A stretch of DNA of 64,000 nt from Maribacter sp044594925 (GCF_044594925.1 NZ_CP138991.1:1674001-1738000), one strand, 5' to 3'; positions 46,489-56,596 are shown, counted from the first letter of the stretch. Made by a program: numbers and translations. Notes: generated from the letters alone by a model not told the origin.

Positions 46489-47631
46489 TTACTTATAGGT
46501 GTAAGCTATCTGTGCTAACTGGCCAACAATTTTGACAGAATCTTTCATAGAAAGTTTGGAACCGTCCGCATGAATCCATCTTTTTAATGGTTGCTCACAG
46601 ATTAATCGTTTGGCCTCGGTCTTTCCATAATGTTTTCTCATCCTCATAAAAATTTCTACATCAAATAACCATTTCGTAATAAATTTATCCTTGAACATCA
46701 ATGTGGCAATTTCTCTATCCATAATTTTAGCCCCGCACTGGGTATCCTTAAAAGGCATTCCAAGAATAGTCTGTATAATTTTATTAATGGTTAAACTTAT
46801 AATTCTCCGTGCTGATTCTTTGGTTATGTTTGCCCCCATACGTGCAATTCTTGAACCACTTACGATTTTAAAATCTGATGTTTCTATCGTTTTCACTAAA
46901 TCGTCAAAATCTCTGAAATCTGTTGATAAATCTGCATCTAAAAAGCCAATATAATCTAGTTGCGTATCTTTTACTAAATGTAGTGTTCCTTGTCTTACGG
47001 CCTCTGCTTTACCCCCGTTTTTCTCACAATCATAAATACTTATATTTTCTGGATTGCTCTGTCTTAGCTCCTCCAGAACTTCTAATGTTTTATCCGTACT
47101 TCCATCGTTTACAAAGCACAAATGATAACCAAGGTTTTGATGTGCAAAGTTTCTGAACTCCCCGCTTGAAAGTCTATCCTCCTCATTATAACATGGTATT
47201 ACAACACCCACACAATTTTTTTGCAACATTCTACCCTCCTTCTTTTCACTAAAAATTGGATTAGTATTTTCAGGAGCACCTATTTTGCGTTTTATTCTAG
47301 CGGCCATCTCATCTAGACTTATAGGTTTTTTAAGGTAGTCATCAATTCCCAAAGTGAAACCGTCCATAATAACGTCTTCGTTGGTATTACCCGACATTAC
47401 CATAATCGGAATTTTTGAATCTTTAATGAATCTTATATGTTTTACTACTTCAAGACCGGACATATCCGGCATATTAATATCAACAATCACTAAATCTGGA
47501 ATAAAAGATTCAAAAAGGTCTATTCCCTTTTGACCTGTGTCCGCGGTACGAATGGTATAACCTAATTCTCTTAGTCTCTTTTCTACCGATAATAAAATCA
47601 ATTGTTGATCATCAATGGCTAGTATTTTCAT
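46489..47631 (-). CDS. Receiver domain fused to a family 2 glycosyltransferase
   Basis: 380 residues. Residues 1-120 are a complete receiver domain: Asp7/Asp8, phospho-acceptor Asp51 in LVIVDINMPDMSGLEV, and Lys101 in D-Y-L-K-K-P. Residues about 138-380 form a GT2 domain like dolichol-phosphate mannosyltransferase: VVIPCYNEEDRLSS, FVNDGSTDKT, KNGGKAEAVRQG and the metal motif LDADLSTD. There is no membrane helix. The enzyme probably transfers a sugar to a lipid phosphate or growing polymer, switched by phosphorylation. This fusion is unusual. Confidence 0.92.
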   Translation of the reverse strand: MKILAIDDQQLILLSVEKRLRELGYTIRTADTGQKGIDLFESFIPDLVIVDINMPDMSGLEVVKHIRFIKDSKIPIMVMSGNTNEDVIMDGFTLGIDDYLKKPISLDEMAARIKRKIGAPENTNPIFSEKKEGRMLQKNCVGVVIPCYNEEDRLSSGEFRNFAHQNLGYHLCFVNDGSTDKTLEVLEELRQSNPENISIYDCEKNGGKAEAVRQGTLHLVKDTQLDYIGFLDADLSTDFRDFDDLVKTIETSDFKIVSGSRIARMGANITKESARRIISLTINKIIQTILGMPFKDTQCGAKIMDREIATLMFKDKFITKWLFDVEIFMRMRKHYGKTEAKRLICEQPLKRWIHADGSKLSMKDSVKIVGQLAQIAYTYK

Positions 47632-47887
47632 TTTATTTTAATTTTTTTTGATAAGGATTTCGTTATAAAATAGTGGTTCTTCGGTATAAAGTTATTTTTC
47701 TTAAGTTGATACTTTGGTTTAAAACTCTCACCGGCATAATACTATAGACGAATGGTCATTATCTTTAGATATAGTTACATTATATTTTTTCGTAGGTATT
47801 TTCCTTCAAATAACGTCTTATTTATGTTTATTATTGTACCAAAAACTAATTTTTCCCGTTATATCCGTGGAAGATTTTAAACATAAA

Positions 47888-50800
47888 ATGGCCAAAAAAA
47901 ATACCAACACCTTGCTTGTCGTTGCAATATTCATTGCTCTGGCTTTCCATGGTTCTAGTATTTTCTTCACTTTAGAGTCTACTTATGATGCGCTCATTCA
48001 TCTCTTTTTTGCGGACCACTATGCAAACAGCTGGTTTGAGCCTTGGGATTATAGATGGTATACCGGGTTTACCGTTCAGGGTTATCCACCTTTGGTACAT
48101 CAATCTATAGCGCTCTTGTCCTACATTGGGGGGCTTAAATTTGGCATGTTCAGCGTAGCGCTAGTTGCCATAGTTCTTTTTATAACCGGAGCATATAGGT
48201 TTGGTTTGTTAATGACCGCAAATAGAAAAGTTGCTGGTTACACTGCGCTCTTAGCTGTATTTTCATCGACCTTTGTAGAAACGCTTCACATATTTGGTCA
48301 ATTACCTAGTATTGCAGCCTTGTCCATTCTACTGCATTCCTTCCCAGAAATATATCAATGGTTAAAAACAGGGAAACTAAGGTATTTTTTCACAAGTTTA
48401 TCTCTTATTGCCGTCACGGTAACATCACACCATGTAACTCCAATCTTTGGAATGGTTTTCTTCATATTCCCATTAATTGGTATGGTTATTATGGATGTAG
48501 CACTTGACAAGGCAGGTACTAGAAAAAAAATTACATTCAAGGTATTCTGGAAATCATTCCGTAAACTATTTTGGAGAATTGTAAAATTCGGAGGGGGTTC
48601 ACTTGTCCTGATCATAGGGTGTATTTTACCCTATTGGATAAATACCAAAAAGAATCCCATAACCCAAGTACCCATTCCTCACGGTTCTAGGGATAATTTC
48701 CTAGAAGTGACCTCATCAGGTTTGGTTTTCTTTATCATTCCCTGGGGTATATTACTATTTGTACTACCCTATCTATTTTACAGATTATATAGTAAACGTT
48801 ACCTGTTTTTTGGACTTTCCTTTACCTTGTTGACCATTTTGGGCACAGGAGGTACAACTCCCATTCCTTTAAAAATCTTGGGTGAGACAGCTTTTAATAT
48901 TTTAACACTAGACCGTTTTACCCTGTGGGCTACCATTATGGCGCTTCCTATTTTCGGAGAGTTCATGTACCGCATGGTAGAGGGAGATTTAAAAGCTAAA
49001 CTTCAGACTCGTTTTGGTGCTGTATATCATAGAATTATGGGTGGATTGCTAACTGGCGGAATCCTATTCATGGTTATTTTTACCATGAGCTTGGGTTACT
49101 TTAGACCATCCCAACCACAAAAAATAAAAATGTTACCCATAGTTAATTTTTTAAACCAGGATCAACATGATCAGTGGCGTTATTTACCCTTGGGTTTTGG
49201 TGACCAAATGGCCTGGTTATCGGCACAAACAGGTGCAATGACCGTTGACGGTAATTACCATTCTGCCCGAAGGCTTCCAGAATTAACGACCAGAGCTATA
49301 GAACGTTTAGAAAATTCCAAGTTTAGAGGTGTTGAAGGTATAGGGTCCTTACAACAATTCTTGACCGTTCCGGAAAAATATAATTTAAAATATATCTTTT
49401 CTAACGATAAATTTTACGATCCTTTACTATTTTTCTGTGGTTGGCAACGCTTGCAGCAATTAGAAAACGGCATTATGGTATGGGAAAAACTTAATGTGCC
49501 CCCTTTACCAAAAATTTTGGCAAAAGATGAAGTCTCCACCACCCTGAAACTTATGTGGGGCATTATTCCTCTTGGAACAATTTTACTAGCTTTTATTTTT
49601 AATATTCAATCTATTTGGTACAGAGCCCTAAAGGCGAAGACTATAGTACCTCCAGACTATTTAGCATATTCCCAGAAATATAAAAACTTTCCTAAGGCAC
49701 TTATAAATATTAATCTAGCCTGGGTCGGGATACTTCTCATTGCACTAATCTTGAGTTTGTACAGTTTCTATTTGACTACCTCAGAACAGAATTCTCCAGA
49801 GAATGTGCTTCGCTCCTATTATGATGCGCTAGATTTTAAAGAATTTGAAAGGGCGCATTCCTATTTAGATCCGGACGGAACCAAAACCCTGTCTCAATTT
49901 ATGTTAGAGGTTTCCGTGACCGATGGTATATTAAGTTCCTATGCAAAGATGAACGCCATTAGTGTAGCCGTAAGCGAACAGACCCAGCATAGTGCTATAG
50001 CCAATGTTGGTATGCAATGGGTTACGCCTTTGGAAAAAATAGCTAGAAATCAAATACACGATTTGGTAAAAAAAGAAGGGAAATGGTATTTAGTACCTCA
50101 ACAAATTGATACGGATATACCTCCGGACCAACTTTTCACCACCAATGAGACGCAATTTTATAATCATGGAAGGCGTAAAATAACTACACAACAAACGCAC
50201 CATGAAGATGTCCTAAAACAACCAGTTCTAGAAGTATTAAGCGCTAAACTTGTTGAGCAAGCAGGGGAATATGTCATTATTGGAGAATTACAAAATGTAG
50301 ATAATGTCCCGGCGGATGTGGTCATTACCGCATCTTTATATAATGACAAAGATGAAGAATTAGCAAAGTTCAACGCCAAATATCACATGAAGCATAAACT
50401 GATGCCTAAAGAAACCACCACATTTAAAATTCTTTTTGAAGGGATTGCATGGACTCATCCGGAAGAACACCTACCAAGCAGTTTCAATCCAGATGAATTC
50501 ACTAAACTAAATTTAGAGGAAATACCAACAAAATTCAACCTACAATGTGCGGGTAATGTGGCCACAACAGACCTTTACAAATCAATTACCTTACAGCATT
50601 TAGAACATTCGGAGAACCGTTTAAGGGGTACCTTGTTCAACAACGGTATACAAGAGGTTACCATACCTCAACTACTTATCTCTTATTATGATGAAAATAA
50701 AGAATTGCTATGGGTTGATTCCGAATTCATGAGAGAAGGTGTTCGTGTGCAACGAAAGCAGTATTTTGATTATGAACTGTCAACCATACCAAAATTAAAA

Positions 50801-50980
50801 ATATTGAAAAGTGGCTTAGAAAATTGTTTCGTAAACGGACTAGAAAATGAGCAAATAGCGGTTAAAATTTTTCCAAATAGAGATAATACCCATGGAGAAG
50901 AACTTTTACAACCCATGAAGGGTGATGGTTATGATTTTATAAAAATAGAACTTAACGGTTATATTGGTAATCCCAAATAA
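47888..50980 (+). CDS. Large GT-C-like membrane glycosyltransferase with NTF2-like domain
   Basis: 1,030 residues from the ATG at 47888; a TTG 54 bases upstream is possible. Residues 1-430 contain about ten membrane helices with an acidic first loop, S-T-Y-D-A-L-I-H-L-F-F-A, as in GT-C and PTPS-related membrane proteins that use lipid-linked sugars. A periplasmic part follows, then two more helices near 555 and 615, an NTF2-like domain (ENVLRSYYDALDFKEFERAH, about 650-770) and a beta-rich C-terminus. It is the first gene of a three-gene unit whose members overlap by 1 and 8 bases. Confidence 0.75.
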   Translation: MAKKNTNTLLVVAIFIALAFHGSSIFFTLESTYDALIHLFFADHYANSWFEPWDYRWYTGFTVQGYPPLVHQSIALLSYIGGLKFGMFSVALVAIVLFITGAYRFGLLMTANRKVAGYTALLAVFSSTFVETLHIFGQLPSIAALSILLHSFPEIYQWLKTGKLRYFFTSLSLIAVTVTSHHVTPIFGMVFFIFPLIGMVIMDVALDKAGTRKKITFKVFWKSFRKLFWRIVKFGGGSLVLIIGCILPYWINTKKNPITQVPIPHGSRDNFLEVTSSGLVFFIIPWGILLFVLPYLFYRLYSKRYLFFGLSFTLLTILGTGGTTPIPLKILGETAFNILTLDRFTLWATIMALPIFGEFMYRMVEGDLKAKLQTRFGAVYHRIMGGLLTGGILFMVIFTMSLGYFRPSQPQKIKMLPIVNFLNQDQHDQWRYLPLGFGDQMAWLSAQTGAMTVDGNYHSARRLPELTTRAIERLENSKFRGVEGIGSLQQFLTVPEKYNLKYIFSNDKFYDPLLFFCGWQRLQQLENGIMVWEKLNVPPLPKILAKDEVSTTLKLMWGIIPLGTILLAFIFNIQSIWYRALKAKTIVPPDYLAYSQKYKNFPKALININLAWVGILLIALILSLYSFYLTTSEQNSPENVLRSYYDALDFKEFERAHSYLDPDGTKTLSQFMLEVSVTDGILSSYAKMNAISVAVSEQTQHSAIANVGMQWVTPLEKIARNQIHDLVKKEGKWYLVPQQIDTDIPPDQLFTTNETQFYNHGRRKITTQQTHHEDVLKQPVLEVLSAKLVEQAGEYVIIGELQNVDNVPADVVITASLYNDKDEELAKFNAKYHMKHKLMPKETTTFKILFEGIAWTHPEEHLPSSFNPDEFTKLNLEEIPTKFNLQCAGNVATTDLYKSITLQHLEHSENRLRGTLFNNGIQEVTIPQLLISYYDENKELLWVDSEFMREGVRVQRKQYFDYELSTIPKLKILKSGLENCFVNGLENEQIAVKIFPNRDNTHGEELLQPMKGDGYDFIKIELNGYIGNPK

Positions 50981-52206
50981 TGAAGAAACTAATTTACCTC
51001 TTAGTCCTTTTAAATGTTCTCTCTTGTTCTAAAAAGAGTGAGGAAATACAGGATTATACCAATAACTCAATAGCATTGATCACGCAAAAAAAACAGTACA
51101 ACGCAGGCTCGGATATATGCTTCACTTTTAATACATCTAAAGGAATAAAACCTCTTTTAGTGATTACTAATGTGCTGGGAACAAGCGTACTAAAGCCAAC
51201 TAAAGAAACCAATAAACTGAGTTTCTGTTTGCCGCCAATGTATTGTAATAGAGCCGGCAAATTAAACTGGTCGCTAGTATTGGAAAATACGGAATTTAAA
51301 ACGGGCCATATTATTATTTCTCCCGATCCTGGTACTACTTATTTGGAAACCTATTTTGGCCCTAGACAAATAACCGCTGGCAAAGAAGATTTTTCTATGT
51401 TAGTAAACATTCCTACAGATAGATATGATAATACCCTAGATAATGGAACTATGGTTACAATTAATAGTGAGTTCGAAGATGTATTTAACCAGTTTAAGGT
51501 TCCTATAGCAGAAAGCATTGCGTGGAAGAATATAAATGCTACCGAAAAATCTGGTCGCATTCTGGTAAGTGCTCATTGCAACGCGACTAATTCTAAACAA
51601 CTTGCCACTATTGTGTATCCTGCAATGGCTACCGATTTTAAAATTGAATATCAAAGAGACCATTCTTTTGCGGATGGCAATCAAATCATAGAATTTCAAA
51701 CAAGTGAAATTATGGACAAATTTGGTAATATAGTTAGTGATGGTACGCATATTAATTTTCTCATAGAAAACCAAAATGGAATATTCATGAATGCTACAGG
51801 CAACACATTGCATGGAAGAGCCGTAGCAAGATTATTACACCCTGAAGAACCTAACACATGGAAGGTAAAAGCATTTGTCACTGGGGCTGCAAAAAGTAAT
51901 ACCGTCGTTGTTGGTTTTAAAGCCGCAGTTGAAGATTATCCTATCAATTTTAATAAAGAGCAAAGAAAACTCTCTATAGGACCCTTGACAAGCTTTATGG
52001 AGCAAAAGGTAACTGATGGTTTTAGTATTCAATTGTCCATAAAGTCAGAAAGCAATATTATAAATGAAGCGGAAAAGCTATTCACTAAAGACGGTAAAGC
52101 TTCCTACATATTAGATGAAAATTTTTATCCTATCGGTACTTACAACATTACCGTTGAAGCTGCCGGAATTTCTAAGGAGCTATTGATAACCCTAGCAAAT
52201 GAGTAA
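50980..52206 (+). CDS. Lipoprotein with Ig-like domains, polysaccharide locus
   Basis: 408 residues with lipobox V-L-S-C (Cys16). The rest is beta-rich; a segment near residues 215-310 (IIEFQTSEIMDKFGNIVSDGTHINFLIE) resembles bacterial Ig-like (invasin-type) repeats. No catalytic motif was recognised. The ATG overlaps the preceding stop (TAATG), so translation is coupled. A structural part of the export apparatus at the outer membrane is a reasonable guess. Confidence 0.6.
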   Translation: MKKLIYLLVLLNVLSCSKKSEEIQDYTNNSIALITQKKQYNAGSDICFTFNTSKGIKPLLVITNVLGTSVLKPTKETNKLSFCLPPMYCNRAGKLNWSLVLENTEFKTGHIIISPDPGTTYLETYFGPRQITAGKEDFSMLVNIPTDRYDNTLDNGTMVTINSEFEDVFNQFKVPIAESIAWKNINATEKSGRILVSAHCNATNSKQLATIVYPAMATDFKIEYQRDHSFADGNQIIEFQTSEIMDKFGNIVSDGTHINFLIENQNGIFMNATGNTLHGRAVARLLHPEEPNTWKVKAFVTGAAKSNTVVVGFKAAVEDYPINFNKEQRKLSIGPLTSFMEQKVTDGFSIQLSIKSESNIINEAEKLFTKDGKASYILDENFYPIGTYNITVEAAGISKELLITLANE

Positions 52207-53722
52207 AACAAAAAACGCATATCGCATCTTTTTGATTTTATCCTTTATAGGTATTAACACCCTTATAATTTTTGGTATTGGTGCTATATTGTCCTATTTG
52301 AATACGGGAGCGGATAAATCTACGATGCTACACTTGGAGCAGGAAGTACATGAGGTTTATTTACCAAAGGTAAAATGGACGGATACCATCGGTGAAGGCA
52401 GGCCTATGAGCAAACAGATTTTGGGTGAAATTGAAAGAGATTACAAAAGAGCTTGGTATGTAAGAAATCTAGCATTTAGAACGAATGATATGCAAGGCTT
52501 AAAGGACTATTATACGGATAGTTCCTTGGTGAAACTAAAGCGCATATTAGCGTTCAACAAAGAAGAAGATACCCATGTACTGACCACTACACTCAACCAC
52601 AATCCAGATTTAGAATTCTTTAGTGCAGACGGACAGTTAGTAGTATTCCAGGACAATAATGTTACGCGTTATTCTCAAACCTTTAAGAAAGATAAACTTC
52701 TATTTTCAAAAAAAGATACCACTAACTACCGTGTTATAATGCTACTGGAGGATGGCTTTTGGCGCATTAGACATCTATTGGAAGTCGAGCAGGATTCTTT
52801 ACAAACAAACACCACGGATAAAATTGGTTTATCCCCAGAAGTTAAGCATATAAGAGGCGTTAACTATTATCCCAAGAATGCGGCTTGGAATATGTTCGGT
52901 GATAATTTTGATAGTCTTGCCATTAAGAAAGATATAAAGCTCATACAAGAAATGGGGCTAAATATGATTCGTGTTTTTATTCCGTATGAAGCTTTCGGAA
53001 AAAACAAGGTGGACCAAAATAAACTAAACCAAGTAGTTCAGGTACTTGATTTTGCTGAGGAAAGGGATATTAATGTCATGATTACCTTATTCGATTTCTA
53101 CGGGAATTATGATATTACCGACTGGACACTTACCCACAGACATGCAGAAGTTATTGTCAATGCCATAAAAAACCATCCTGCATTACTTGGATGGGATATA
53201 AAAAACGAACCCGATCTTGATTTTGATAATAGAAAAAAATATAGGGTAACGGCATGGTTAGAGGAAATGATAGCCCAAATAAAAGAATGGGATACAGAGC
53301 ACCCTATTACCATAGGTTGGTCTTCCGCGGAAAGTGCCATCAACTTATCTAAAAAAGTAGATATCGTTTCCTTTCATTATTATGAAGAATTAGGGCAGTT
53401 TACGGAAAAATATAAGGCGTTAAAAAAAATAGTTTCTGCTAACAAACCTATTTTTTTACAAGAATATGGCACCTCTTCCTACGGTGGTTTATGGAAAGGT
53501 TTTATGGGTAGTGAAAAAAAACAGGCAGACTATTATAACGAAATTCAGGGATATATTAAGCAAGAACAGCTTCCTTTCGCCTTTTGGGGTTTATATGATT
53601 TTGAAGAAGTTCCTGCATCTGTAGTTGGTAGGTTACCTTGGCGGAGAACACCTCAGAAATACTACGGCTGTATTGATACCGCAGGCAATAAAAAACTGAG
53701 CTATTCGGAATTGGCAAAATAG
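52199..53722 (+). CDS. Membrane-anchored glycoside hydrolase (TIM barrel, cellulase/GH2-like)
   Basis: 507 residues: one N-terminal helix (IFLILSFIGINTLIIFGIG), an NTF2-like domain at about 75-195, then a TIM barrel from 215 (GVNYYPKNAAWNMFG). The acid/base glutamate is in W-D-I-K-N-E-P-D near residue 337, and the nucleophile in F-L-Q-E-Y-G-T-S-S near residue 426, a layout of clan GH-A. It faces the periplasm. Polysaccharide synthesis loci commonly include such a hydrolase for trimming or editing polymer. It overlaps the previous gene by 8 bases. Confidence 0.83.
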   Translation: MSKTKNAYRIFLILSFIGINTLIIFGIGAILSYLNTGADKSTMLHLEQEVHEVYLPKVKWTDTIGEGRPMSKQILGEIERDYKRAWYVRNLAFRTNDMQGLKDYYTDSSLVKLKRILAFNKEEDTHVLTTTLNHNPDLEFFSADGQLVVFQDNNVTRYSQTFKKDKLLFSKKDTTNYRVIMLLEDGFWRIRHLLEVEQDSLQTNTTDKIGLSPEVKHIRGVNYYPKNAAWNMFGDNFDSLAIKKDIKLIQEMGLNMIRVFIPYEAFGKNKVDQNKLNQVVQVLDFAEERDINVMITLFDFYGNYDITDWTLTHRHAEVIVNAIKNHPALLGWDIKNEPDLDFDNRKKYRVTAWLEEMIAQIKEWDTEHPITIGWSSAESAINLSKKVDIVSFHYYEELGQFTEKYKALKKIVSANKPIFLQEYGTSSYGGLWKGFMGSEKKQADYYNEIQGYIKQEQLPFAFWGLYDFEEVPASVVGRLPWRRTPQKYYGCIDTAGNKKLSYSELAK

Positions 53723-53725
53723 TCC

Positions 53726-53760
53726 AAAAAAAAGAGAGGCGACCCACCACGAGCCGCCTC
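53726..53760 (-). terminator. Terminator of the GT4-flippase operon
   Basis: On the minus strand GAGGCG (53760-53755) pairs with CGCCTC (53741-53736), followed by T8 at 53733-53726. Confidence 0.75.
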
Positions 53761-53785
53761 AAGAATTAAACCTAACCAAAATAAT

Positions 53786-55021
53786 TTAAACCTCTACATT
53801 GTCTTTTTCCATATATCGTTCTACATCTAACATGGAAAAGTCGGCCGTTTTTTGCTGTATTGCTATAAAGCAATCTATATACATCTGGGTAATTGTAGAC
53901 ATAGGTAAGGAGCATGCCGCCCTATAATTGGTTTTAGAAAGCAGTATTCTATTCTTATCATCTGTAAGAATGCGTTCTATGGCATCCGCTAAAGAAGAAC
54001 TATCCTCTGCCTCAAAAAATTCTCCCTTATAACCTTCATCCTCCACTAAAGTTGCCAAATCTCCTAAATTAGGTAACACCACCGCCTTGCCATAGCTCCC
54101 GGCCTGATGTAAGACCCCAGAACTTCCGGTTGTAGAAGTATAAGGAAATACGCAGACCGCACTGTCACCAAAAATTACGGGAACATCTTCTTCAGCAACA
54201 TAACCTGTAAAACGAAGTTGTTTTACATGCGCATACTTTTCCGCTACAGCCTCTAGATAACCCGGGGTATTGGGGCTATCTGTACCTGCAATGACAATTT
54301 CAATATCTTCCTGTGTACGTTTACGAATCTTTTCTACCGCTTCGATCATTACCTCCACTTTTTTATAGGTTCCGAACTTTCCAAAAGCCATCACCTGTTT
54401 CGGCCCCTTTGGCAAAGTATAATTGGGTTCAGGTGGAGTTTCAAAAGCTCCATGAGGTATTTGGACAACATTTTTCGCCTTATACTTATTTTCCAAAATA
54501 CCGACATATTTATGTATGGTAACCGCGACCACATCAGATGCCAAAACAAAGCGGGTTAAACTGGTACCAATAAAACCATATATTCTTTGAAGTATTTTAT
54601 TTTTTGTGAAACCTGCATTTTCCAGGTCTACCTTTTCCAAGATATTATGCAGTAAAGATATACAAGGAATTTTCTTCAGCTTACAGACAAAAGGTAACAA
54701 TAGCCCCAATGCAGCGGGCACTTTTTTATCGCCAAATTTTAAAAATTGTAGATTAAAGAGAATAGCATCCGGTTTGGTTTTATTTAAGGTTTTATTAATT
54801 CTGAAAATGTTGGTATAACTATTAAAATCCCAGCTCTCTGCCACTGTAATTTTACAACCGGCCTCTTCAAAATTTAAATCCTTTTCGTCTAAGGTGTGGT
54901 CTGTTATCAATATGAGCTCATCTACCTCTGGTTGCAATCTAAAGTGTTTTACCAGATAATAGCCGTATTCTGTTAAGGTTACTTTACTGGGTGGGTATGC
55001 TGTTACAATTGCTAGTTTCAT
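53786..55021 (-). CDS. Family 4 glycosyltransferase
   Basis: 411 residues with the GT-B fold. N-terminal glycine/proline loop A-Y-P-P-S-K-V-T-L-T-E-Y-G-Y-Y-L; C-terminal donor-binding region VMAFGKFGTYKKVEVMIEA, then GSSGVLHQAGSYGKAVVLPNLGD, the E-x7-E region variant of GT4. It is cytoplasmic and uses a nucleotide sugar; which one is unknown. Last gene of the STAS-flippase-GT4 unit, 2 bases after the flippase. Confidence 0.92.
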   Translation of the reverse strand: MKLAIVTAYPPSKVTLTEYGYYLVKHFRLQPEVDELILITDHTLDEKDLNFEEAGCKITVAESWDFNSYTNIFRINKTLNKTKPDAILFNLQFLKFGDKKVPAALGLLLPFVCKLKKIPCISLLHNILEKVDLENAGFTKNKILQRIYGFIGTSLTRFVLASDVVAVTIHKYVGILENKYKAKNVVQIPHGAFETPPEPNYTLPKGPKQVMAFGKFGTYKKVEVMIEAVEKIRKRTQEDIEIVIAGTDSPNTPGYLEAVAEKYAHVKQLRFTGYVAEEDVPVIFGDSAVCVFPYTSTTGSSGVLHQAGSYGKAVVLPNLGDLATLVEDEGYKGEFFEAEDSSSLADAIERILTDDKNRILLSKTNYRAACSLPMSTITQMYIDCFIAIQQKTADFSMLDVERYMEKDNVEV

Positions 55022-55023
55022 AA

Positions 55024-56307
55024 TTAATTATTTTGGATAAGATTAGGTTCAGCCTTTAAAAGTTCTTTTTTGTTCTTATTATTTTTATAAACGAAATAAA
55101 CAAGTTGAAATAGTAATAGAATGGCCATTGCTATAATCTGCACAACGACCACTTGTTCTAAACTATCATGGTACAACGCTATTAGTGCTATTTGTGAAAA
55201 GCCCAAGATTCCTGATATAATAACAGGAACATAATGGTCCAAGGATAAGTAGTAATAGGCAAAAATATTTGAGATAGCAAAGAGTGAGGTAGCTGTGGCA
55301 TATTTCCAAAGTAAGCTTGAAATAGCTAAATAATCCTCACCGAACATAAGTTGTACGATAAGCTCGGGAAATAACCAGCATGCCGTTACTATTATTGTGG
55401 AAAGCACTCCGATAATCAAAACATATTTAAAGAGTACCGGAGCCGTGGATAAGCCATCCTTTTTGCGTTGCACAACGGTTGGCAGTAAAATCATAACAAA
55501 CATCCAAGCAATAAAATACACCACTCGCCCTATTAATGCCAAGGAGGCGTATAGGCCTGCTTGTGTTGCCTCAAAATAATGTTTCACCATTAAGATGTCA
55601 CTATTATTGATAATAATCTGGGTTCCCTCGTAACAAGCCGTGAGTACTATAAAAGTAGATACCAACTTAGTATTGGCTGTAGTTAATCTAGCGGCCCTGT
55701 CAAATCTAAAATTCTTTAGATCCGTAGGCAACATCCCAAAAAATAACGATATTAAAATACCCAATGCCACGATTGTAGCTGGGTCAAAAGGTAAAGCCCA
55801 AAGCAATAGAAGCGTAATACCAAGTCTGCTCCACATCTCTGTTTGATAAGTGGTGGCCAATTTATTAAATGCTAGTTTTCCTTGATAAATACCTCTATTA
55901 ACACTCATGACAAAGTATATAGGAATACCAATGGCGAAAACAATGAACATGTTGGAAGATCTTGTTAGAAAAAGGTCTTGTAAACTAGAGGCCAGCATAA
56001 TTAACAAAAGCATCGCAACACAACCACCCAAAAGCGCACCTTTATATATTTTAAAACGAAAACGAGCCCATTGTGTATCTTCTAATAACACCGCAAATTT
56101 AGCCGAGGCCAGTTGAAATGTCATTCCTACAAACGATAGTACAAGTAGAAGCGTAACCAAAAGTGCTGCTTCTGCGAACACCGCCGGCCCCAATAACCTT
56201 CCTAAAAGTAGATTGTAGAGATAATTACCTCCGTTAACCAGAAGCACGCTGAGCATAAATATTTGCTCTGATGAAATCTTTTTCCGTACAAGCTTATACA
56301 CGGTCAT
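55024..56307 (-). CDS. Wzx-like polysaccharide flippase
   Basis: 427 residues with about 12-14 hydrophobic helices of the MOP superfamily (polysaccharide transport type): N-terminus FMLSVLLVNGGNYLYNLLLGRLLGPAVFAEAALL. It should flip a lipid-linked sugar or assist polymer export at the inner membrane. Its start lies inside the STAS gene (14-base overlap) and the GT4 gene begins 2 bases after it. A half-length paralogue lies at 56785. Confidence 0.9.
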   Translation of the reverse strand: MTVYKLVRKKISSEQIFMLSVLLVNGGNYLYNLLLGRLLGPAVFAEAALLVTLLLVLSFVGMTFQLASAKFAVLLEDTQWARFRFKIYKGALLGGCVAMLLLIMLASSLQDLFLTRSSNMFIVFAIGIPIYFVMSVNRGIYQGKLAFNKLATTYQTEMWSRLGITLLLLWALPFDPATIVALGILISLFFGMLPTDLKNFRFDRAARLTTANTKLVSTFIVLTACYEGTQIIINNSDILMVKHYFEATQAGLYASLALIGRVVYFIAWMFVMILLPTVVQRKKDGLSTAPVLFKYVLIIGVLSTIIVTACWLFPELIVQLMFGEDYLAISSLLWKYATATSLFAISNIFAYYYLSLDHYVPVIISGILGFSQIALIALYHDSLEQVVVVQIIAMAILLLFQLVYFVYKNNKNKKELLKAEPNLIQNN

Positions 56308-56596
56308 TACTGAGGATATATCTAGTATTAGTTGTATTCATTATCTCAGAGATATAGCTATTCTCTTGACCGAAAATTGATATCACTAAATTTTCTAAAC
56401 CAGCTTTTTTATACAATCCCTCTAACATAAAGGCACCACTGGCATCTAAATTCATAACATTTTCAATACTCAATAAAAGTCCCTTACCTGTTAATAATGA
56501 ACTTTCCAAATATTTTTTAAGGTCCTGAGAATTTGTAGAATTAATACTACCTATAATCTTTAACATTCCGTTTACTTCCCTTATTTCTGTTGCCAT
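56294..56596 (-). CDS. STAS-domain protein (anti-sigma antagonist type)
   Basis: 100 residues with the STAS fold: MLKIIGSINSTNSQDLKKYLE, then IENVMNLDASGAFMLEGLY near residue 50, where Asp-Ala-Ser-Gly is the usual phosphorylation site of anti-anti-sigma factors (Ser53). It overlaps the flippase start by 14 bases, so production is coupled. It may regulate polysaccharide export by partner switching; no cognate kinase is visible beside it. Confidence 0.85.
   Translation of the reverse strand: MATEIREVNGMLKIIGSINSTNSQDLKKYLESSLLTGKGLLLSIENVMNLDASGAFMLEGLYKKAGLENLVISIFGQENSYISEIMNTTNTRYILSNDRV

Noticed and set aside
51436..52032. Minus-strand frames of 60-125 codons within the lipoprotein gene
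   Set aside because: They are shadows of the lipoprotein coding frame, which has a lipobox and overlaps its neighbours as an operon gene.
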